DNA of 64,000 nt from Ectopseudomonas guguanensis (lineage in GTDB: Bacteria; Pseudomonadota; Gammaproteobacteria; Pseudomonadales; Pseudomonadaceae), in contig NZ_FNJJ01000008.1 in the NCBI RefSeq assembly GCF_900104265.1, positions 136,000 to 199,999 on the forward strand, written 5' to 3'. The notes under the pieces were generated by a model that saw only the letters and a list, made by a program, of their open reading frames with translations, had not been told where the DNA came from and made no database searches. Positions within the stretch are counted from its first letter, which is position 1. Every line of letters begins with the position of its first letter. Shown piece by piece: positions 1 through 9,411 of this stretch. The position numbers and the translations under genes were made by a program.

Positions 1-300
1 ACTGATCAGTTGCCGCTGCGCCTTGCAGTCGCCAGGCGAGAAGGGCAGTTGCAACAGGCGCAGATCGCCAGCTTCGGCGAGACGGTGCAGCGTGGCTTCA
101 TCCAGCGCCTGCTCGGTCGGTGCGATCAGCAGCACACGCTGACGCGCCTCGCCCTGGCTGAGCAACTGCGCCGATTTACCCTGGATCTGCACTCTCTGCA
201 AATGCACGACCGCGCCCATCGACCACCACCAGCCCGCCGCCCCCGCGGCCAGTGCCACGACCAGCAACAGCGCGCCCAGCCTCCTTGTCATCCTGCTCAT
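1..300 (-). CDS. VirJ/AcvB-like periplasmic hydrolase, N-terminal part
   Basis: Only the first 100 codons are inside the window; the gene runs off the left edge. It starts with ATG at 298-300, one base after the mprF stop, so the two genes are translationally close and form one operon. The N-terminus has basic residues followed by a hydrophobic stretch (about residues 8-28), which fits a signal peptide or membrane anchor. Residues 45-100 resemble the start of a VirJ-type hydrolase. In P. aeruginosa the gene after the alanyl-phosphatidylglycerol synthase (PA0920) is PA0919, a periplasmic hydrolase of alanyl-phosphatidylglycerol, so that role is inferred here mainly from position. Catalytic residues are outside the window. 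Confidence 0.6.
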   Translation of the reverse strand, partial: MSRMTRRLGALLLVVALAAGAAGWWWSMGAVVHLQRVQIQGKSAQLLSQGEARQRVLLIAPTEQALDEATLHRLAEAGDLRLLQLPFSPGDCKAQRQLIS

Positions 301-301
301 C

Positions 302-2938
302 TCAGCGCCTCACCAGTCCACCCAGGCCACCGGCGATCAGCGCGGCGGTATCGGCCAATGCCACCCAGGGATCGAGCCCGGCCGGCACGGCCAGGTAGCG
401 CGGCTCCCACTGCGGCAGGAACTTGTCCTTGAAGCGGCGCAGGCCCTGGAAGTTGTAGAAATTCTCGCCGCGGTCGAACACCAGCGCACCGAGGCGCAGG
501 GGCAGCGGCGCCCCCTTGCGCGTCTGCAGGCCGGCCAGGGGAACCATGCCGAGGCTGAAGCGCGCGTAGCCCTCGCCCTGGAACTGCTGGATCAGGCCGA
601 GCATGAGGAACTCCATGGTCGACTTCGGCGCATCCGGCAGCACGCGCATCAGGTCGAGGCTGGCCACGGCGCGCGTCTCGCATTCCAGCAGGTTGGCGAA
701 GGCCACCGCACGACCTTCGAAACGCACCACCACGACGCGGAAGTGCGCCAGGTATTCGGGGCTGAAACGGCCCAGGGAAAAGCCCTTCTCGCGTACGTTC
801 TTGCCCTGCAGCCAGGCATCGGAAATCGCCTGCAGCTCTTCCATCGGCACCTGGCCAGGGGCATGGAATTCCAGGCTCAGGCCGTCGCGCTGGCCACGAT
901 TCCAGGTGTAGCGCAGCGCCTTCATCTCCTTGCCGTTGCTGGCCAGGTCGAAGGTTTTCAGGTCCACCAGCGCCTCTTCGCCGAGCTTCAGCGCGGTCAG
1001 GCCGATGTCGATATAGCCGGGCAGATTCTCCGCGCGCACCTGATAGAAAACCGGCCGCGCATGGTGGCGGTCGCACAGGTCGCGAAACTGCCAGATCAGC
1101 TCGGCACGAGCAGTCGCCGGACCGATAGGGTCGAACAGCGCCACCAGGCTGCGCCCGCGACGGGCGTACATGAGGAAGGCTTCACCATCAGGGTGGAACA
1201 GCAGCGCCTTGTCGCCACTCAGTGCCAGGCCGCCCTCAGGCTGACGCGAGGCCTGGACGATGGCTCGCGCGCGCAGCAACGCGTCCCGGTCCGGCAGGCT
1301 GATACTCGGCGGTGTGGCGCGCAGCAGCCAGGTCAGGCCGACCGCCAGCAACACCAGGGCACTGCCCAGTGCCGCGCGCAGGCCACGCGGGGCATTAGCA
1401 TCCAGTTCGAACTGCCACCACAGCTGATGGCTGTAGGCGACATCCTGATAGGCGAACAGCAGCAACCACACCGAAGCCGCGAGCACCCCGATCGTGGCCG
1501 CCAGCGCCAGGCCGGAGGCCGGCACCTCCATCAGCCGGCTGCGCCGATAGAACTCGCGGCGAAACAGCGCCAGCAGCCCGGCGACAATCGCCAGTGCCAG
1601 CGACTCCGGCCAGTCGAAGCCCTTGAGCAATGACAGCACCACCCCCAGGCAAAGCAGCACCAGCGTCAGTGCCCAGGCCGCCGACAGACGCCGGCGCAGC
1701 CCTTGCGCCAATAGCAGACAGAGCGTGCCCACCAGGCTGGCCGCCAGGTGCGAGGCGGCGATCAGTTGCGGTGGCATGAGAAAGCCAAGCGCCTGCAGAT
1801 GCTCGTCCACTGTCGGCGTCACCCCGGAGAACAGCAGCACCGCGCCGGCGCAGAACACCAACAACGCCAGCAGCGGCGCCGCCATGCCGCTGGCCATGCG
1901 CGCCACCTGGCGCGGAAACCACAGGCGACGCGCTTCGGCAGCCAGCAGCAGGAGCCCGGCCGCCACCAGCGGCAGGATCACATAGAGCAGGCGGTAGAGC
2001 AGCATGGCGGCGACCAGCCCGGCCGGGTCGATACGCGAGGAAAAGGCCGCCAGCAACACCGCCTCGAACACCCCGACACCGCCCGGTACATGGCTCAGCA
2101 CGCCGGCCGCCAGGGCCAGCATGTAGATCAGCACGAAGGACGAAAAAGGCGGCGCGTCGGGCAGCAGCAGATAGAGCACGCTGGCGGCGATCAGCACGTC
2201 GAGGCTGCTGATCAGCAGTTGCGTCAGGCTCATGCGCAGGCCCGGCAGACGCAGGCTGAAACGTCCCAGATCCACCTGCCAGCAGCCGGGCGCGGGGCGC
2301 TCGGCCAGGCGCTTGCGGCTGACCAGCAGCGCTACGCTCAGCGCCGTGGCCAACACGGCAACGGCCAGCCCTGCCAGCACGGGTTCGGACAAACGCAGCG
2401 CGGCCGAGGCATCTTCAAGGTCGAACAGTGCTGCCAATGCTGCGAGAATCGGCAGGCTGACGCCCAGCGACAGGCTGGCGAACAGGCTCATGCGCGCCAC
2501 ATCGCCCGCACCGAGGCCATTGCGCCCATACAGCCGATAGCGCACCGAACCGCCGGACAGCGCCGACAGGCCCACGGCATTGCCGATGGCGAACGCACAG
2601 AAGCCGCCCAGCGCCAGGGTCGGCGGCGGCAGCTGGACATTGGCGTAGCGGCTGGCCGACCACTCGTAGGCGAGCATCACCACGAAGCCCAGCACGGTGG
2701 CCAGCAGGGCGCCGAGCAGCGCCTGCGGCGGCACGGCCGCCAGGGATTCACGGACCTGATCCGGGTTGATCTCGCGCACCAGGTGCCAGCAGGCCACCAG
2801 GGCCAGACCGAACAGCAGCAGCGAGAGGCCAAGGCCGATCAGATGACGGTTGCGTTGCAGCCAGCCGGGTTGAGGAGAAGAAGGAAGATCTGGCGCGTCT
2901 GCGCCTTCAGCGGGAAGTTCGGGTACCGCTCGACTCAT
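302..2938 (-). CDS. mprF: Bifunctional aminoacyl-phosphatidylglycerol synthase/flippase MprF
   Basis: Transfers an amino acid (lysine or alanine) from aminoacyl-tRNA to phosphatidylglycerol in the inner membrane and flips the product outward, which lowers the negative surface charge and raises resistance to cationic peptides. The roughly 878-residue protein has many membrane segments (about residues 30-490) and a cytosolic C-terminal transferase domain (DUF2156/LPG_synthase_C, about 530-860). Both parts look intact. The ATG at 2936-2938 is preferred over an in-frame GTG at 2963-2965 because AGAGG stands about 10 bases before it. The P. aeruginosa homologue uses alanine; which amino acid is used here cannot be read from the sequence. 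It is co-directional with the downstream VirJ-like gene. Confidence 0.93.
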   Translation of the reverse strand: MSRAVPELPAEGADAPDLPSSPQPGWLQRNRHLIGLGLSLLLFGLALVACWHLVREINPDQVRESLAAVPPQALLGALLATVLGFVVMLAYEWSASRYANVQLPPPTLALGGFCAFAIGNAVGLSALSGGSVRYRLYGRNGLGAGDVARMSLFASLSLGVSLPILAALAALFDLEDASAALRLSEPVLAGLAVAVLATALSVALLVSRKRLAERPAPGCWQVDLGRFSLRLPGLRMSLTQLLISSLDVLIAASVLYLLLPDAPPFSSFVLIYMLALAAGVLSHVPGGVGVFEAVLLAAFSSRIDPAGLVAAMLLYRLLYVILPLVAAGLLLLAAEARRLWFPRQVARMASGMAAPLLALLVFCAGAVLLFSGVTPTVDEHLQALGFLMPPQLIAASHLAASLVGTLCLLLAQGLRRRLSAAWALTLVLLCLGVVLSLLKGFDWPESLALAIVAGLLALFRREFYRRSRLMEVPASGLALAATIGVLAASVWLLLFAYQDVAYSHQLWWQFELDANAPRGLRAALGSALVLLAVGLTWLLRATPPSISLPDRDALLRARAIVQASRQPEGGLALSGDKALLFHPDGEAFLMYARRGRSLVALFDPIGPATARAELIWQFRDLCDRHHARPVFYQVRAENLPGYIDIGLTALKLGEEALVDLKTFDLASNGKEMKALRYTWNRGQRDGLSLEFHAPGQVPMEELQAISDAWLQGKNVREKGFSLGRFSPEYLAHFRVVVVRFEGRAVAFANLLECETRAVASLDLMRVLPDAPKSTMEFLMLGLIQQFQGEGYARFSLGMVPLAGLQTRKGAPLPLRLGALVFDRGENFYNFQGLRRFKDKFLPQWEPRYLAVPAGLDPWVALADTAALIAGGLGGLVRR

Positions 2939-3058
2939 GTCGAAAACGCCTCTGATGGACGCCACCTCGGAGTGAGGTCTTGATCAGAGCACAGATGTAA
3001 CAAAATGTTCCATGGATCCGAAACATTTATTGGCGAAGGTTGAACCGAGGCGAATCGC

Positions 3059-3325
3059 TCAGGCCTCGCCGAGAAACCGCAGGCCGGCGCCTTCGGCGTC
3101 CACGCGCATCACTTCCATCTTCAACACCGGGGCGGGGAAGGGCAGGTCCTGCACCTGGCCGGTGACCTCGGTGCCGACCGCCAGGGCGGTGATGTCCGGG
3201 TGCTTCACATAGACACCGCTATCGGACAGGTCACGGGTCTGTGCCAGCAGCTCACCAAAGCTGGGGTGGCTGATCTTGATCCGACACTTCATCGGGGTAC
3301 GCACCTGCTGACGCTGGTTGGACAT
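3059..3325 (-). CDS. PilZ-domain protein
   Basis: An 88-residue, single-domain PilZ protein, a probable cyclic-di-GMP receptor in the cytoplasm. Both binding motifs are visible: RxxxR (R5-R9) and D-x-S-x-x-G (D32, S34, G37). The order tag - PPOX - htrB - pilZ resembles PA0010-PA0012 of P. aeruginosa, where a small PilZ protein also sits beside an HtrB-like acyltransferase. It is separated from mprF by about 120 bases. The partner or target is not known. Confidence 0.85.
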   Translation of the reverse strand: MSNQRQQVRTPMKCRIKISHPSFGELLAQTRDLSDSGVYVKHPDITALAVGTEVTGQVQDLPFPAPVLKMEVMRVDAEGAGLRFLGEA

Positions 3326-3397
3326 GACGGCTCCATGATTGGGCGAGCAATGTCGCCTTTAATAGCCTATTCGCGCGTTGGCGCCCAGCAGGTGGCA

Positions 3398-3423
3398 GAA
3401 AAAAGGCGCCATCGCGGCGCCTT
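3398..3423 (-). terminator. Rho-independent terminator after the HtrB-like gene
   Basis: Read on the minus strand, AAGGCGCC pairs with GGCGCCTT across a 5-base loop and is followed by a run of T. It lies about 27 bases after the acyltransferase stop. Confidence 0.7.
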
Positions 3424-3450
3424 ACTTACATCTTGCTCAGTGACGGTAGG

Positions 3451-4338
3451 TCAGTACCACTTGGCCTCGCCGTCCGGGCGCTTCTTGAAGCGCTTCATGC
3501 TCCACATGTACTGGCTCGGGTAGTTACGCACGTAGCGCGACACCACCTCGCTCATCGCCGCCACGCCTTCTTCGACGTTCTCGCTGTACATGCCTTCGGG
3601 CGCCGCTTCGAGGATCACCTTGTAGCCGCTGCCATCCGGCAGACGCAGCGCATGCAGGAACACGCCGATCGCCTTGCCACCGGTAAGCATGCCGGGGACG
3701 AACTTGCTGGTCAGCGCGGTGGTGCCGAGGAAGGGTACGAATACGCCGGACGAACGGCTCGGTTCCGGGTCAGCCGGAATACCCACGGCGCCGCCCTTGC
3801 GCACTTCCTTGATGACGCTGAGGATGCCTTCCTTGGTCGACGGCGCGACGCGATTGCCCATCTGCACGCGCTGTTGCTGCAGCAGCTCGTCGACCGCCTT
3901 GAGCTTGGGCGGGCGATAGAAAATGATCGGTTTGCACTGGTTGCAGTAGAAGTGGTTGAGCACTTCCCAGTTGCCCAGGTGGCTGGTGATGCCGACCACG
4001 CCCTTGCCCGAGGCCAGGGCCTGCTGCAGCACCTCCAGGCCTTCCACCTCGCGAATCAGCTTGAGCGATTTCTGCGCCGGCCAGATCCAGGCGCACGCGC
4101 TCTCTGTCAGGGTCTTGCCGATGTCCTTGAGGCTCTGCCCGACCAGTTTGTCCAGCTCGGCCTGGTTAAGCTCGGGGAAACACTTGCTCAGGTTGATACG
4201 CACCACGTCGCGCGAGCCATTCGGCAGCTTCCACATCAGCCAGCCGATGGCATTGCCCACGGCCTGCACGGCGCGCCAGGGCAGCAGTGCGAACAGGCGC
4301 AGGAAACCCACCACCAGGGCGCCCTTGAGTTTTTCCAC
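3451..4338 (-). CDS. HtrB/LpxL-type lipid A acyltransferase
   Basis: A 295-residue inner-membrane acyltransferase of the LpxL/LpxM/HtrB family, which adds a secondary acyl chain to lipid A. There is an N-terminal hydrophobic segment (residues 7-37), the catalytic HxxxxE motif (H120, E125, within HLGNWE) and the family-type C-terminal sequence around YMWSMKRF. The reading frame stays open much further upstream, but the GTG at 4336-4338 is chosen: GGAG lies 8 bases before it and the protein then has the usual family length. It corresponds in position to PA0011, described as a probable 2-hydroxylaurate transferase. The acyl chain specificity is an inference. Confidence 0.88.
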   Translation of the reverse strand: MEKLKGALVVGFLRLFALLPWRAVQAVGNAIGWLMWKLPNGSRDVVRINLSKCFPELNQAELDKLVGQSLKDIGKTLTESACAWIWPAQKSLKLIREVEGLEVLQQALASGKGVVGITSHLGNWEVLNHFYCNQCKPIIFYRPPKLKAVDELLQQQRVQMGNRVAPSTKEGILSVIKEVRKGGAVGIPADPEPSRSSGVFVPFLGTTALTSKFVPGMLTGGKAIGVFLHALRLPDGSGYKVILEAAPEGMYSENVEEGVAAMSEVVSRYVRNYPSQYMWSMKRFKKRPDGEAKWY

Positions 4339-4393
4339 GACAGACTCCAACCGCTCACAAAAGCGCCAATTGTACCGTTGGGCGACCGCGCAG

Positions 4394-5002
4394 TCAGTAA
4401 AGGCTCGTCCGAAGCCGCTGTTGCAGGTCATGCTCGTAGGCTTCGACATCGAACTCGTCGTAGATGTGGCGAAAAATATCGCCGGCACTCGGCAGGCTGG
4501 CGCGTTCGACCTGACGCGAGACATCCCACAGCTCTGCGCGCAGCGCCGCCTTGGAGCACTGGAAGTAGCAGGTCTCTATATGGATGCGCAGCGCGCTGCG
4601 CGGCAGCTTGCCCTGGGCACGACCCAGCTCCAGCCACTCGGGATCGAGGGTGATTTCCGCCCGGCCATTGACTCGCAGGCTTTCGCCGACGCCCGGAATC
4701 AGAAACAACAATGCCACCTGCGGGTTCAGCACGATGTTGCGCAGGCTGTCGATGCGGTTGTTGCCGGGGCGATCCGGCAACAACAGGGTCTGGTCGTCGA
4801 GGATGTGCACGAAGCCCGGCGCATCACCCCGCGGCGAGCAGTCCAGGCCATCCGGGCCGGCGCTGGCCAGCACCACGAAGGGCGAAGCCTGGATCAGCGC
4901 GCGGTAGGGTTCGATCAGCCGCGGCAGTTCCTTGCGCCGCGAGCGCTCGTGGCTGTCGCCGTAAACGGCCTGCAGTTCCTCCAGGGTGGTGATGGCAGTC
5001 AT
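4394..5002 (-). CDS. Pyridoxamine 5'-phosphate oxidase-like flavoprotein (MSMEG_1061 type)
   Basis: A 202-residue FMN-binding split-barrel protein. The stretch FVVLASAGPDGLDCSPRGD (about residues 42-60) and the later GNNRIDSLRNIV are typical of the FMN-dependent PPOX subfamily named after MSMEG_1061. The substrate is unknown; family members reduce or oxidise small molecules, some using F420 instead. Its ATG overlaps the tag stop codon in an ATGA, so tag and this gene are translated as a coupled pair and would share the LexA-type promoter upstream of tag. Confidence 0.8.
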   Translation of the reverse strand: MTAITTLEELQAVYGDSHERSRRKELPRLIEPYRALIQASPFVVLASAGPDGLDCSPRGDAPGFVHILDDQTLLLPDRPGNNRIDSLRNIVLNPQVALLFLIPGVGESLRVNGRAEITLDPEWLELGRAQGKLPRSALRIHIETCYFQCSKAALRAELWDVSRQVERASLPSAGDIFRHIYDEFDVEAYEHDLQQRLRTSLY

Positions 5003-5553
5003 GAGCCCTTCAGTTGCGCGTAGCGGTCGCAGTCGGTGGTGTGGTCCATCACCATACCCGTGGCCTGCATGAAGGCATAGCAGATGGTCGGCCCGACGAA
5101 GTTGAAGCCGGCCTTGCGCAACGCCTTGCTCATCGCCTCGGCCTCGGGCGTCACCGCCAGCATCTGGCTGCGGTCGCTGAAATGGTTGATCTTCGGCGCG
5201 CCACCCACAAACGACCAGAGCCAGGCTACCGGGTCTTCCAGCTTCAGCCAGGCCTGGGCGTTCTGGCGCACGGCCTTGAGCTTGAGGCGGTTGCGGATGA
5301 TGCCGGGGTCCTGCATCAGCAATTCGATTTCTTCGTCAGTGAGGCGGGCCAGTCGCTGCGGATCGAAGCCGTGCAACACCTGCCGATAACGCTCGCGCTT
5401 TTTCAGCACGGTAATCCACGACAGGCCGGCCTGTGCGCCTTCGAGCAGCAGCATCTCGAATAGTTGCCGGGCATCGCGCTGCGGCACGCCCCATTCTTCG
5501 TCGTGGTAGGCCTGATACAGCGGATCGTCGGTACACCAGAAGCAACGGGGCAT
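4999..5553 (-). CDS. tag: DNA-3-methyladenine glycosylase I
   Basis: Removes 3-methyladenine from alkylated DNA, the first step of base-excision repair. The 184-residue protein has the family length and the zinc site formed by Cys4 and His17 near the N-terminus (MPRCFWC, YHDEEWG) and by His and Cys near the C-terminus (DHTTDCDRY). The catalytic glutamate region EEWG and the LSW motif are present. It lies divergent from glyQ, as in P. aeruginosa PA0010/PA0009. A LexA-like palindrome stands 52 bases before the start, overlapping a plausible promoter, which suggests damage induction. Confidence 0.95.
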   Translation of the reverse strand: MPRCFWCTDDPLYQAYHDEEWGVPQRDARQLFEMLLLEGAQAGLSWITVLKKRERYRQVLHGFDPQRLARLTDEEIELLMQDPGIIRNRLKLKAVRQNAQAWLKLEDPVAWLWSFVGGAPKINHFSDRSQMLAVTPEAEAMSKALRKAGFNFVGPTICYAFMQATGMVMDHTTDCDRYAQLKGS

Positions 5554-5604
5554 GTTGGAAAGCCTCGGTCAGGGGGCGAAGCGCTGACTATAGCGGCAAA
5601 GTAA

Positions 5605-5620
5605 CTGTATATAAACACAG
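5605..5620. promoter_or_regulatory. LexA (SOS) box between tag and glyQ
   Basis: CTGTATATAAACACAG has the CTGT-N8-ACAG form with an AT-rich centre, close to the gammaproteobacterial LexA consensus. Reading toward tag, it overlaps a candidate -35 (TTTATA), with a -10 TATAGT 17 bases further on (plus-strand 5588-5593). That is the usual layout for repression. It also lies about 107 bases before the glyQ start. Confidence 0.7.
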
Positions 5621-5726
5621 TTATTATCGGCGATGGACGATGCCTATGCGCCGTACCCTGCGGCCTGCGCCGAGTTTCGATATACTCCCCGGCTTTCCCT
5701 CGCAAGCCTCCACAGGTGATTTTTTC

Positions 5727-6719
5727 GTGAGCCAGAACAAGCCTGCCGTGCGCACCTTCCAGGACCTGATCCTGGCCCTGCAGAACTACTGGGCCGAGCA
5801 GGGCTGCGTGGTGCTGCAACCCTACGACATGGAAGTGGGCGCCGGTACCTTCCACACCGCGACCTTCCTGCGCGCCGTCGGCCCCGAGACCTGGAACGCC
5901 GCCTACGTGCAGCCTTCGCGCCGCCCGACCGACGGACGCTACGGCGAAAACCCCAACCGCCTGCAGCACTATTACCAGTTTCAGGTTGTCCTGAAGCCCA
6001 ACCCGGAGAACTTCCAGGAGCTGTACCTGGGTTCGCTGAAGGCCATCGGCCTCGATCCGGAAGTGCACGACATTCGCTTCGTCGAGGACAACTGGGAATC
6101 GCCGACCCTCGGCGCCTGGGGCCTGGGCTGGGAAATCTGGCTCAACGGCATGGAAGTCACCCAGTTCACCTACTTCCAGCAGGTCGGCGGCATCGAGTGT
6201 TACCCGGTGACCGGCGAAATCACCTACGGCCTGGAGCGCCTGGCCATGTACCTGCAGGGCGTCGACTCGGTCTACGACCTGATCTGGACCGACGGCCCGT
6301 TCGGCACCGTGACCTACGGCGACGTGTTCCACCAGAACGAGGTGGAGCAGTCCACCTACAACTTCGAGCACGCCAACGTCGAGAAGCTGTTCGAGCTGTT
6401 CGATTTCTACGAGAGCGAAGCCAACCGCCTGATCGAACTGGAGCTGCCGCTGCCGACCTATGAGATGGTGCTCAAGGCCTCGCACACCTTCAACCTGCTC
6501 GACGCCCGCCGCGCCATCTCGGTGACCGCGCGCCAGCAGTACATCCTGCGCGTGCGTACCCTGGCCCGCGCGGTGGCGCAGAGCTACCTGCAGGCGCGCG
6601 CCAAGCTCGGCTTCCCCATGGCCACCCCCGAACTGCGTGACGAAGTACTGGCCAAGCTCAAGGATGCAGGCCTCCTGAAAGACGAAGTACTGGGCAACAC
6701 CCTGGAGGCACAAGCATGA
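5727..6719 (+). CDS. glyQ: Glycyl-tRNA synthetase alpha subunit
   Basis: The alpha subunit of the alpha2-beta2 glycyl-tRNA synthetase, which carries the class II catalytic core that activates glycine. The sequence from [13 protein letters not shown] through [21 protein letters not shown] matches the highly conserved GlyQ core. The frame is open far upstream, but the GTG at 5727-5729 is chosen because AGGTGA lies about 8 bases before it and the known N-terminus ([11 protein letters not shown]) follows. This gives 330 residues, slightly longer than the roughly 315 of P. aeruginosa because of the C-terminus. It overlaps glyS by 4 bases (ATGA). Confidence 0.95.
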   Translation: MSQNKPAVRTFQDLILALQNYWAEQGCVVLQPYDMEVGAGTFHTATFLRAVGPETWNAAYVQPSRRPTDGRYGENPNRLQHYYQFQVVLKPNPENFQELYLGSLKAIGLDPEVHDIRFVEDNWESPTLGAWGLGWEIWLNGMEVTQFTYFQQVGGIECYPVTGEITYGLERLAMYLQGVDSVYDLIWTDGPFGTVTYGDVFHQNEVEQSTYNFEHANVEKLFELFDFYESEANRLIELELPLPTYEMVLKASHTFNLLDARRAISVTARQQYILRVRTLARAVAQSYLQARAKLGFPMATPELRDEVLAKLKDAGLLKDEVLGNTLEAQA

Positions 6720-8770
6720 GTGCGAAAGATTTCCTGGTCGAACTGGGCACAGAAGAGCTGCCACCCAAAGCCCTGAAGAGCCTCGGTGACGCCTTCCTCG
6801 CCGGTATCGAGAAAGGCCTCAAGGCCGCCGGTCTGAACTACGCCAGCGCCCGCGCCTATGCCGCGCCCCGGCGCCTGGCCGTGCTGGTCGAGCAGCTCGA
6901 GGAGCAGCAGGCCGACCGCAGCATGAACCTCGACGGCCCGCCCATCCAGGCCGCCTTCGACGCCGACGGCAATCCGACTCAGGCCGCCCTCGGCTTCGCC
7001 CGCAAGTGCGGTGTGGACATCGCCGAGATCGACCGCAGCGGCGCGAAACTGCGCTTCGCCCAGCACATCCCCGGCCAGCCGGCGGTGAACCTGCTGCCGA
7101 CCATCGTGCAGGACTCGCTGAACGACCTGCCGATTCCCAAGCGCATGCGCTGGGCCGCCCGTCGCGACGAGTTCGTGCGTCCGACCCAGTGGCTGGTGAT
7201 GCTGTTCGGCGACGCCGTCGTCGACTGCGAAATCCTCACCCAGAAGGCCGGCCGCGTGTCCCGTGGTCACCGCTTCCACGCCAACCGCGACGTGCGCATC
7301 AGCAGCCCGGCCAGCTATGCCGAGGATCTGCGCAGCGCCTATGTGCTGGCCGACTTCGCCGAACGTCGCGCGATCATCAGCCGCCGCGTCGACGAGCTGG
7401 CTGCCGCCGAGCAGGGCTCGGCCATCGTGCCGCCGGCGCTGCTGGATGAAGTTACCGCCCTGGTCGAATGGCCGGTGCCGCTGGTCTGCTCGTTCGAGGA
7501 GCGCTTCCTCGAGGTGCCGCAGGAGGCGCTGATCAGCACCATGCAGGACAACCAGAAGTACTTCTGCCTGCTCGATGCCAACGGCAAGCTGCTGCCGCGC
7601 TTCATCACCGTGGCGAACATCGAAAGCAAGGACCCGGCGCAGATCGTCTCGGGTAACGAGAAAGTGGTGCGCCCGCGCCTGACCGATGCCGAGTTCTTCT
7701 TCAAGCAGGACAAGAAGCAGAAGCTTGAAGGCTTCAACCAGCGCCTGGCCAACGTGGTGTTCCAGGCCCAGCTCGGTTCGGTATTCGACAAGGCCCAACG
7801 GGTGTCGGCGCTCGCCGGCTTCATCGCCCGCGAAGTCGGTGGCGACGCCCAGCGCGCGGCCCGCGCCGGTCTGCTGTCCAAGTGCGACCTGGCCACCGAG
7901 ATGGTCGGCGAATTCCCCGAGATGCAGGGCATCGCCGGTTACTACTACGCGCTCAACGATGGTGAGCCGGAAGATGTCGCCCTGGCCCTGAACGAGCAGT
8001 ACATGCCGCGCGGTGCCGGCGCCGAACTGCCAAGCACCCTGACCGGTGCCGCCGTGGCCGTGGCCGACAAGCTCGACACCCTGGTCGGCATCTTCGGCAT
8101 CGGCATGCTGCCGACCGGCTCGAAGGACCCCTACGCCCTGCGCCGCGCCGCCCTCGGCGTGCTGCGCATCCTGATCGAGAAGGGCCTGGATCTGGACCTG
8201 GCCGCCGCGGTCGACTTCGCCGTCGCCCAGTACGCTGGCAAGATCAAGGCCGCAGGTCTGTCCGCCCAGGTGCTGGAGTTCATCTTCGACCGCCTGCGCG
8301 CACGCTACGAGGACGAAGGCATCGAAGTGGCCGTGTACCAGGCCGTGCGCGCGGTCAATCCGACCTCGCCACTGGACTTCGACCAGCGCGTTCAGGCCGT
8401 GCAGACCTTCCGCAAGCTGCCGCAGGCCGAAGCCCTGGCCGCCGCCAACAAGCGCGTGTCGAACCTGCTGAGCAAGGCCGAAGGCGGTGTCGCCGCCCAG
8501 GTCGAAGCGCACTACTTCGACAACCCCAGCGAGTTCGCCCTGCACGCTGCCATCCAGCAGGCCGACCACGCGGTGCAGCCGCTAGCCGCTGCGCGTCAGT
8601 ACAGCGAGGCCCTGGCCAAGCTGGCCAGCCTGCGCGAGCCGGTGGACGCCTTCTTCGAGGCGGTGCTGGTCAACGCCGAGGACGCGCGCGTGCGCGCCAA
8701 CCGTTACGCCCTGCTGGCCCGTCTGCGCGGGCTGTTCCTCGGCGTGGCGGATATCTCGGTGCTGGGCTGA
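6716..8770 (+). CDS. glyS: Glycyl-tRNA synthetase beta subunit
   Basis: The 684-residue beta subunit binds tRNA-Gly and completes the synthetase with GlyQ. The N-terminal [15 protein letters not shown] and the internal [10 protein letters not shown] and [19 protein letters not shown] segments are family signatures, and the C-terminal anticodon-binding domain ends in [18 protein letters not shown]. Its start codon overlaps the glyQ stop, giving translational coupling that helps equal subunit supply. A paired REP element follows directly. Confidence 0.96.
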   Translation: MSAKDFLVELGTEELPPKALKSLGDAFLAGIEKGLKAAGLNYASARAYAAPRRLAVLVEQLEEQQADRSMNLDGPPIQAAFDADGNPTQAALGFARKCGVDIAEIDRSGAKLRFAQHIPGQPAVNLLPTIVQDSLNDLPIPKRMRWAARRDEFVRPTQWLVMLFGDAVVDCEILTQKAGRVSRGHRFHANRDVRISSPASYAEDLRSAYVLADFAERRAIISRRVDELAAAEQGSAIVPPALLDEVTALVEWPVPLVCSFEERFLEVPQEALISTMQDNQKYFCLLDANGKLLPRFITVANIESKDPAQIVSGNEKVVRPRLTDAEFFFKQDKKQKLEGFNQRLANVVFQAQLGSVFDKAQRVSALAGFIAREVGGDAQRAARAGLLSKCDLATEMVGEFPEMQGIAGYYYALNDGEPEDVALALNEQYMPRGAGAELPSTLTGAAVAVADKLDTLVGIFGIGMLPTGSKDPYALRRAALGVLRILIEKGLDLDLAAAVDFAVAQYAGKIKAAGLSAQVLEFIFDRLRARYEDEGIEVAVYQAVRAVNPTSPLDFDQRVQAVQTFRKLPQAEALAAANKRVSNLLSKAEGGVAAQVEAHYFDNPSEFALHAAIQQADHAVQPLAAARQYSEALAKLASLREPVDAFFEAVLVNAEDARVRANRYALLARLRGLFLGVADISVLG

Positions 8771-8782
8771 TGGAAAATAGGT

Positions 8783-8846
8783 AGGAGCGAGCTCTGCTCG
8801 CGAACCAAGCACATAAAAGCTTCGCGAGCAGAGCTCGCTCCTACCC
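8783..8846. repeat. Paired REP element (BIME) between glyS and gmhB
   Basis: Two 24-base copies, GTAGGAGCG...CGCGAA and its exact reverse complement, are separated by 16 bases. Each copy is itself a hairpin (GCGAGC/GCTCGC). The same unit recurs at 12913, 22579, 24058, 24171 and 60710. These are typical Pseudomonas extragenic palindromes, thought to be spread by RAYT transposases; no RAYT gene is in the window. The pair could also stabilise or end the glyQS transcript. Confidence 0.85.
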
Positions 8847-8867
8847 CCAGTATCTGAAACGGCTCCC

Positions 8868-9398
8868 ATGAATCTGATCATTCTCGACCGCGACGGTGTC
8901 ATCAACCAAGACTCCGACGCCTATATCAAGACGCTCGACGAGTGGATTCCGATCCCGTCGTCGATCGCCGCCATCGCACGCCTGTCCAAGGCCGGCTGGA
9001 CAGTGGCCGTGGCCACCAACCAGTCCGGCATCGCCCGTGGCTATTACGACCTGGCGACCCTGGAGTCGATGCACGCGCGTCTGCGCGAGCTGGTGGCCGA
9101 GCAGGGCGGCGAAGTCGGGCTGATCGTTCACTGCCCGCACGGGCCGGACGACGGCTGTGACTGCCGCAAGCCGAAACCGGGCATGCTCAAACAGATCGCC
9201 GCGCATTACGCCACGGATCTGACAGGAATCTGGTTCGTCGGCGATACCAGCGGTGACCTGCAGGCCGCGCTGGCCGTCGATTGTCAGCCTGTGCTGGTGA
9301 AAACCGGCAAGGGCGAACGTACCCTGGCCAAGCCATTGCCGCCAGGAACCCTGGTATTCGACGATCTGGCGGCCGTCGCCGATCGACTGCTCTCATAA
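8868..9398 (+). CDS. gmhB: D-glycero-beta-D-manno-heptose-1,7-bisphosphate 7-phosphatase
   Basis: Removes the 7-phosphate of heptose bisphosphate in ADP-heptose synthesis for the lipopolysaccharide inner core. It is a 176-residue HAD-family protein with the DxD nucleophile pair (D7, D9 in ILDRDG) and the GmhB zinc site C89-x-H91...C97-x-C99. Length is normal. It sits between glyS and a PlsC-like gene, matching PA0006. The next gene begins 13 bases after its stop, so the two are probably co-transcribed. Confidence 0.93.
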   Translation: MNLIILDRDGVINQDSDAYIKTLDEWIPIPSSIAAIARLSKAGWTVAVATNQSGIARGYYDLATLESMHARLRELVAEQGGEVGLIVHCPHGPDDGCDCRKPKPGMLKQIAAHYATDLTGIWFVGDTSGDLQAALAVDCQPVLVKTGKGERTLAKPLPPGTLVFDDLAAVADRLLS

Positions 9399-9411
9399 GG
9401 TGCGAAGCTTC

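Noticed and set aside
2990..3030. A parS-like sequence near TGTTCCATGGATCC
   Set aside because: Only one half-site matches; the CACGTG centre is absent.
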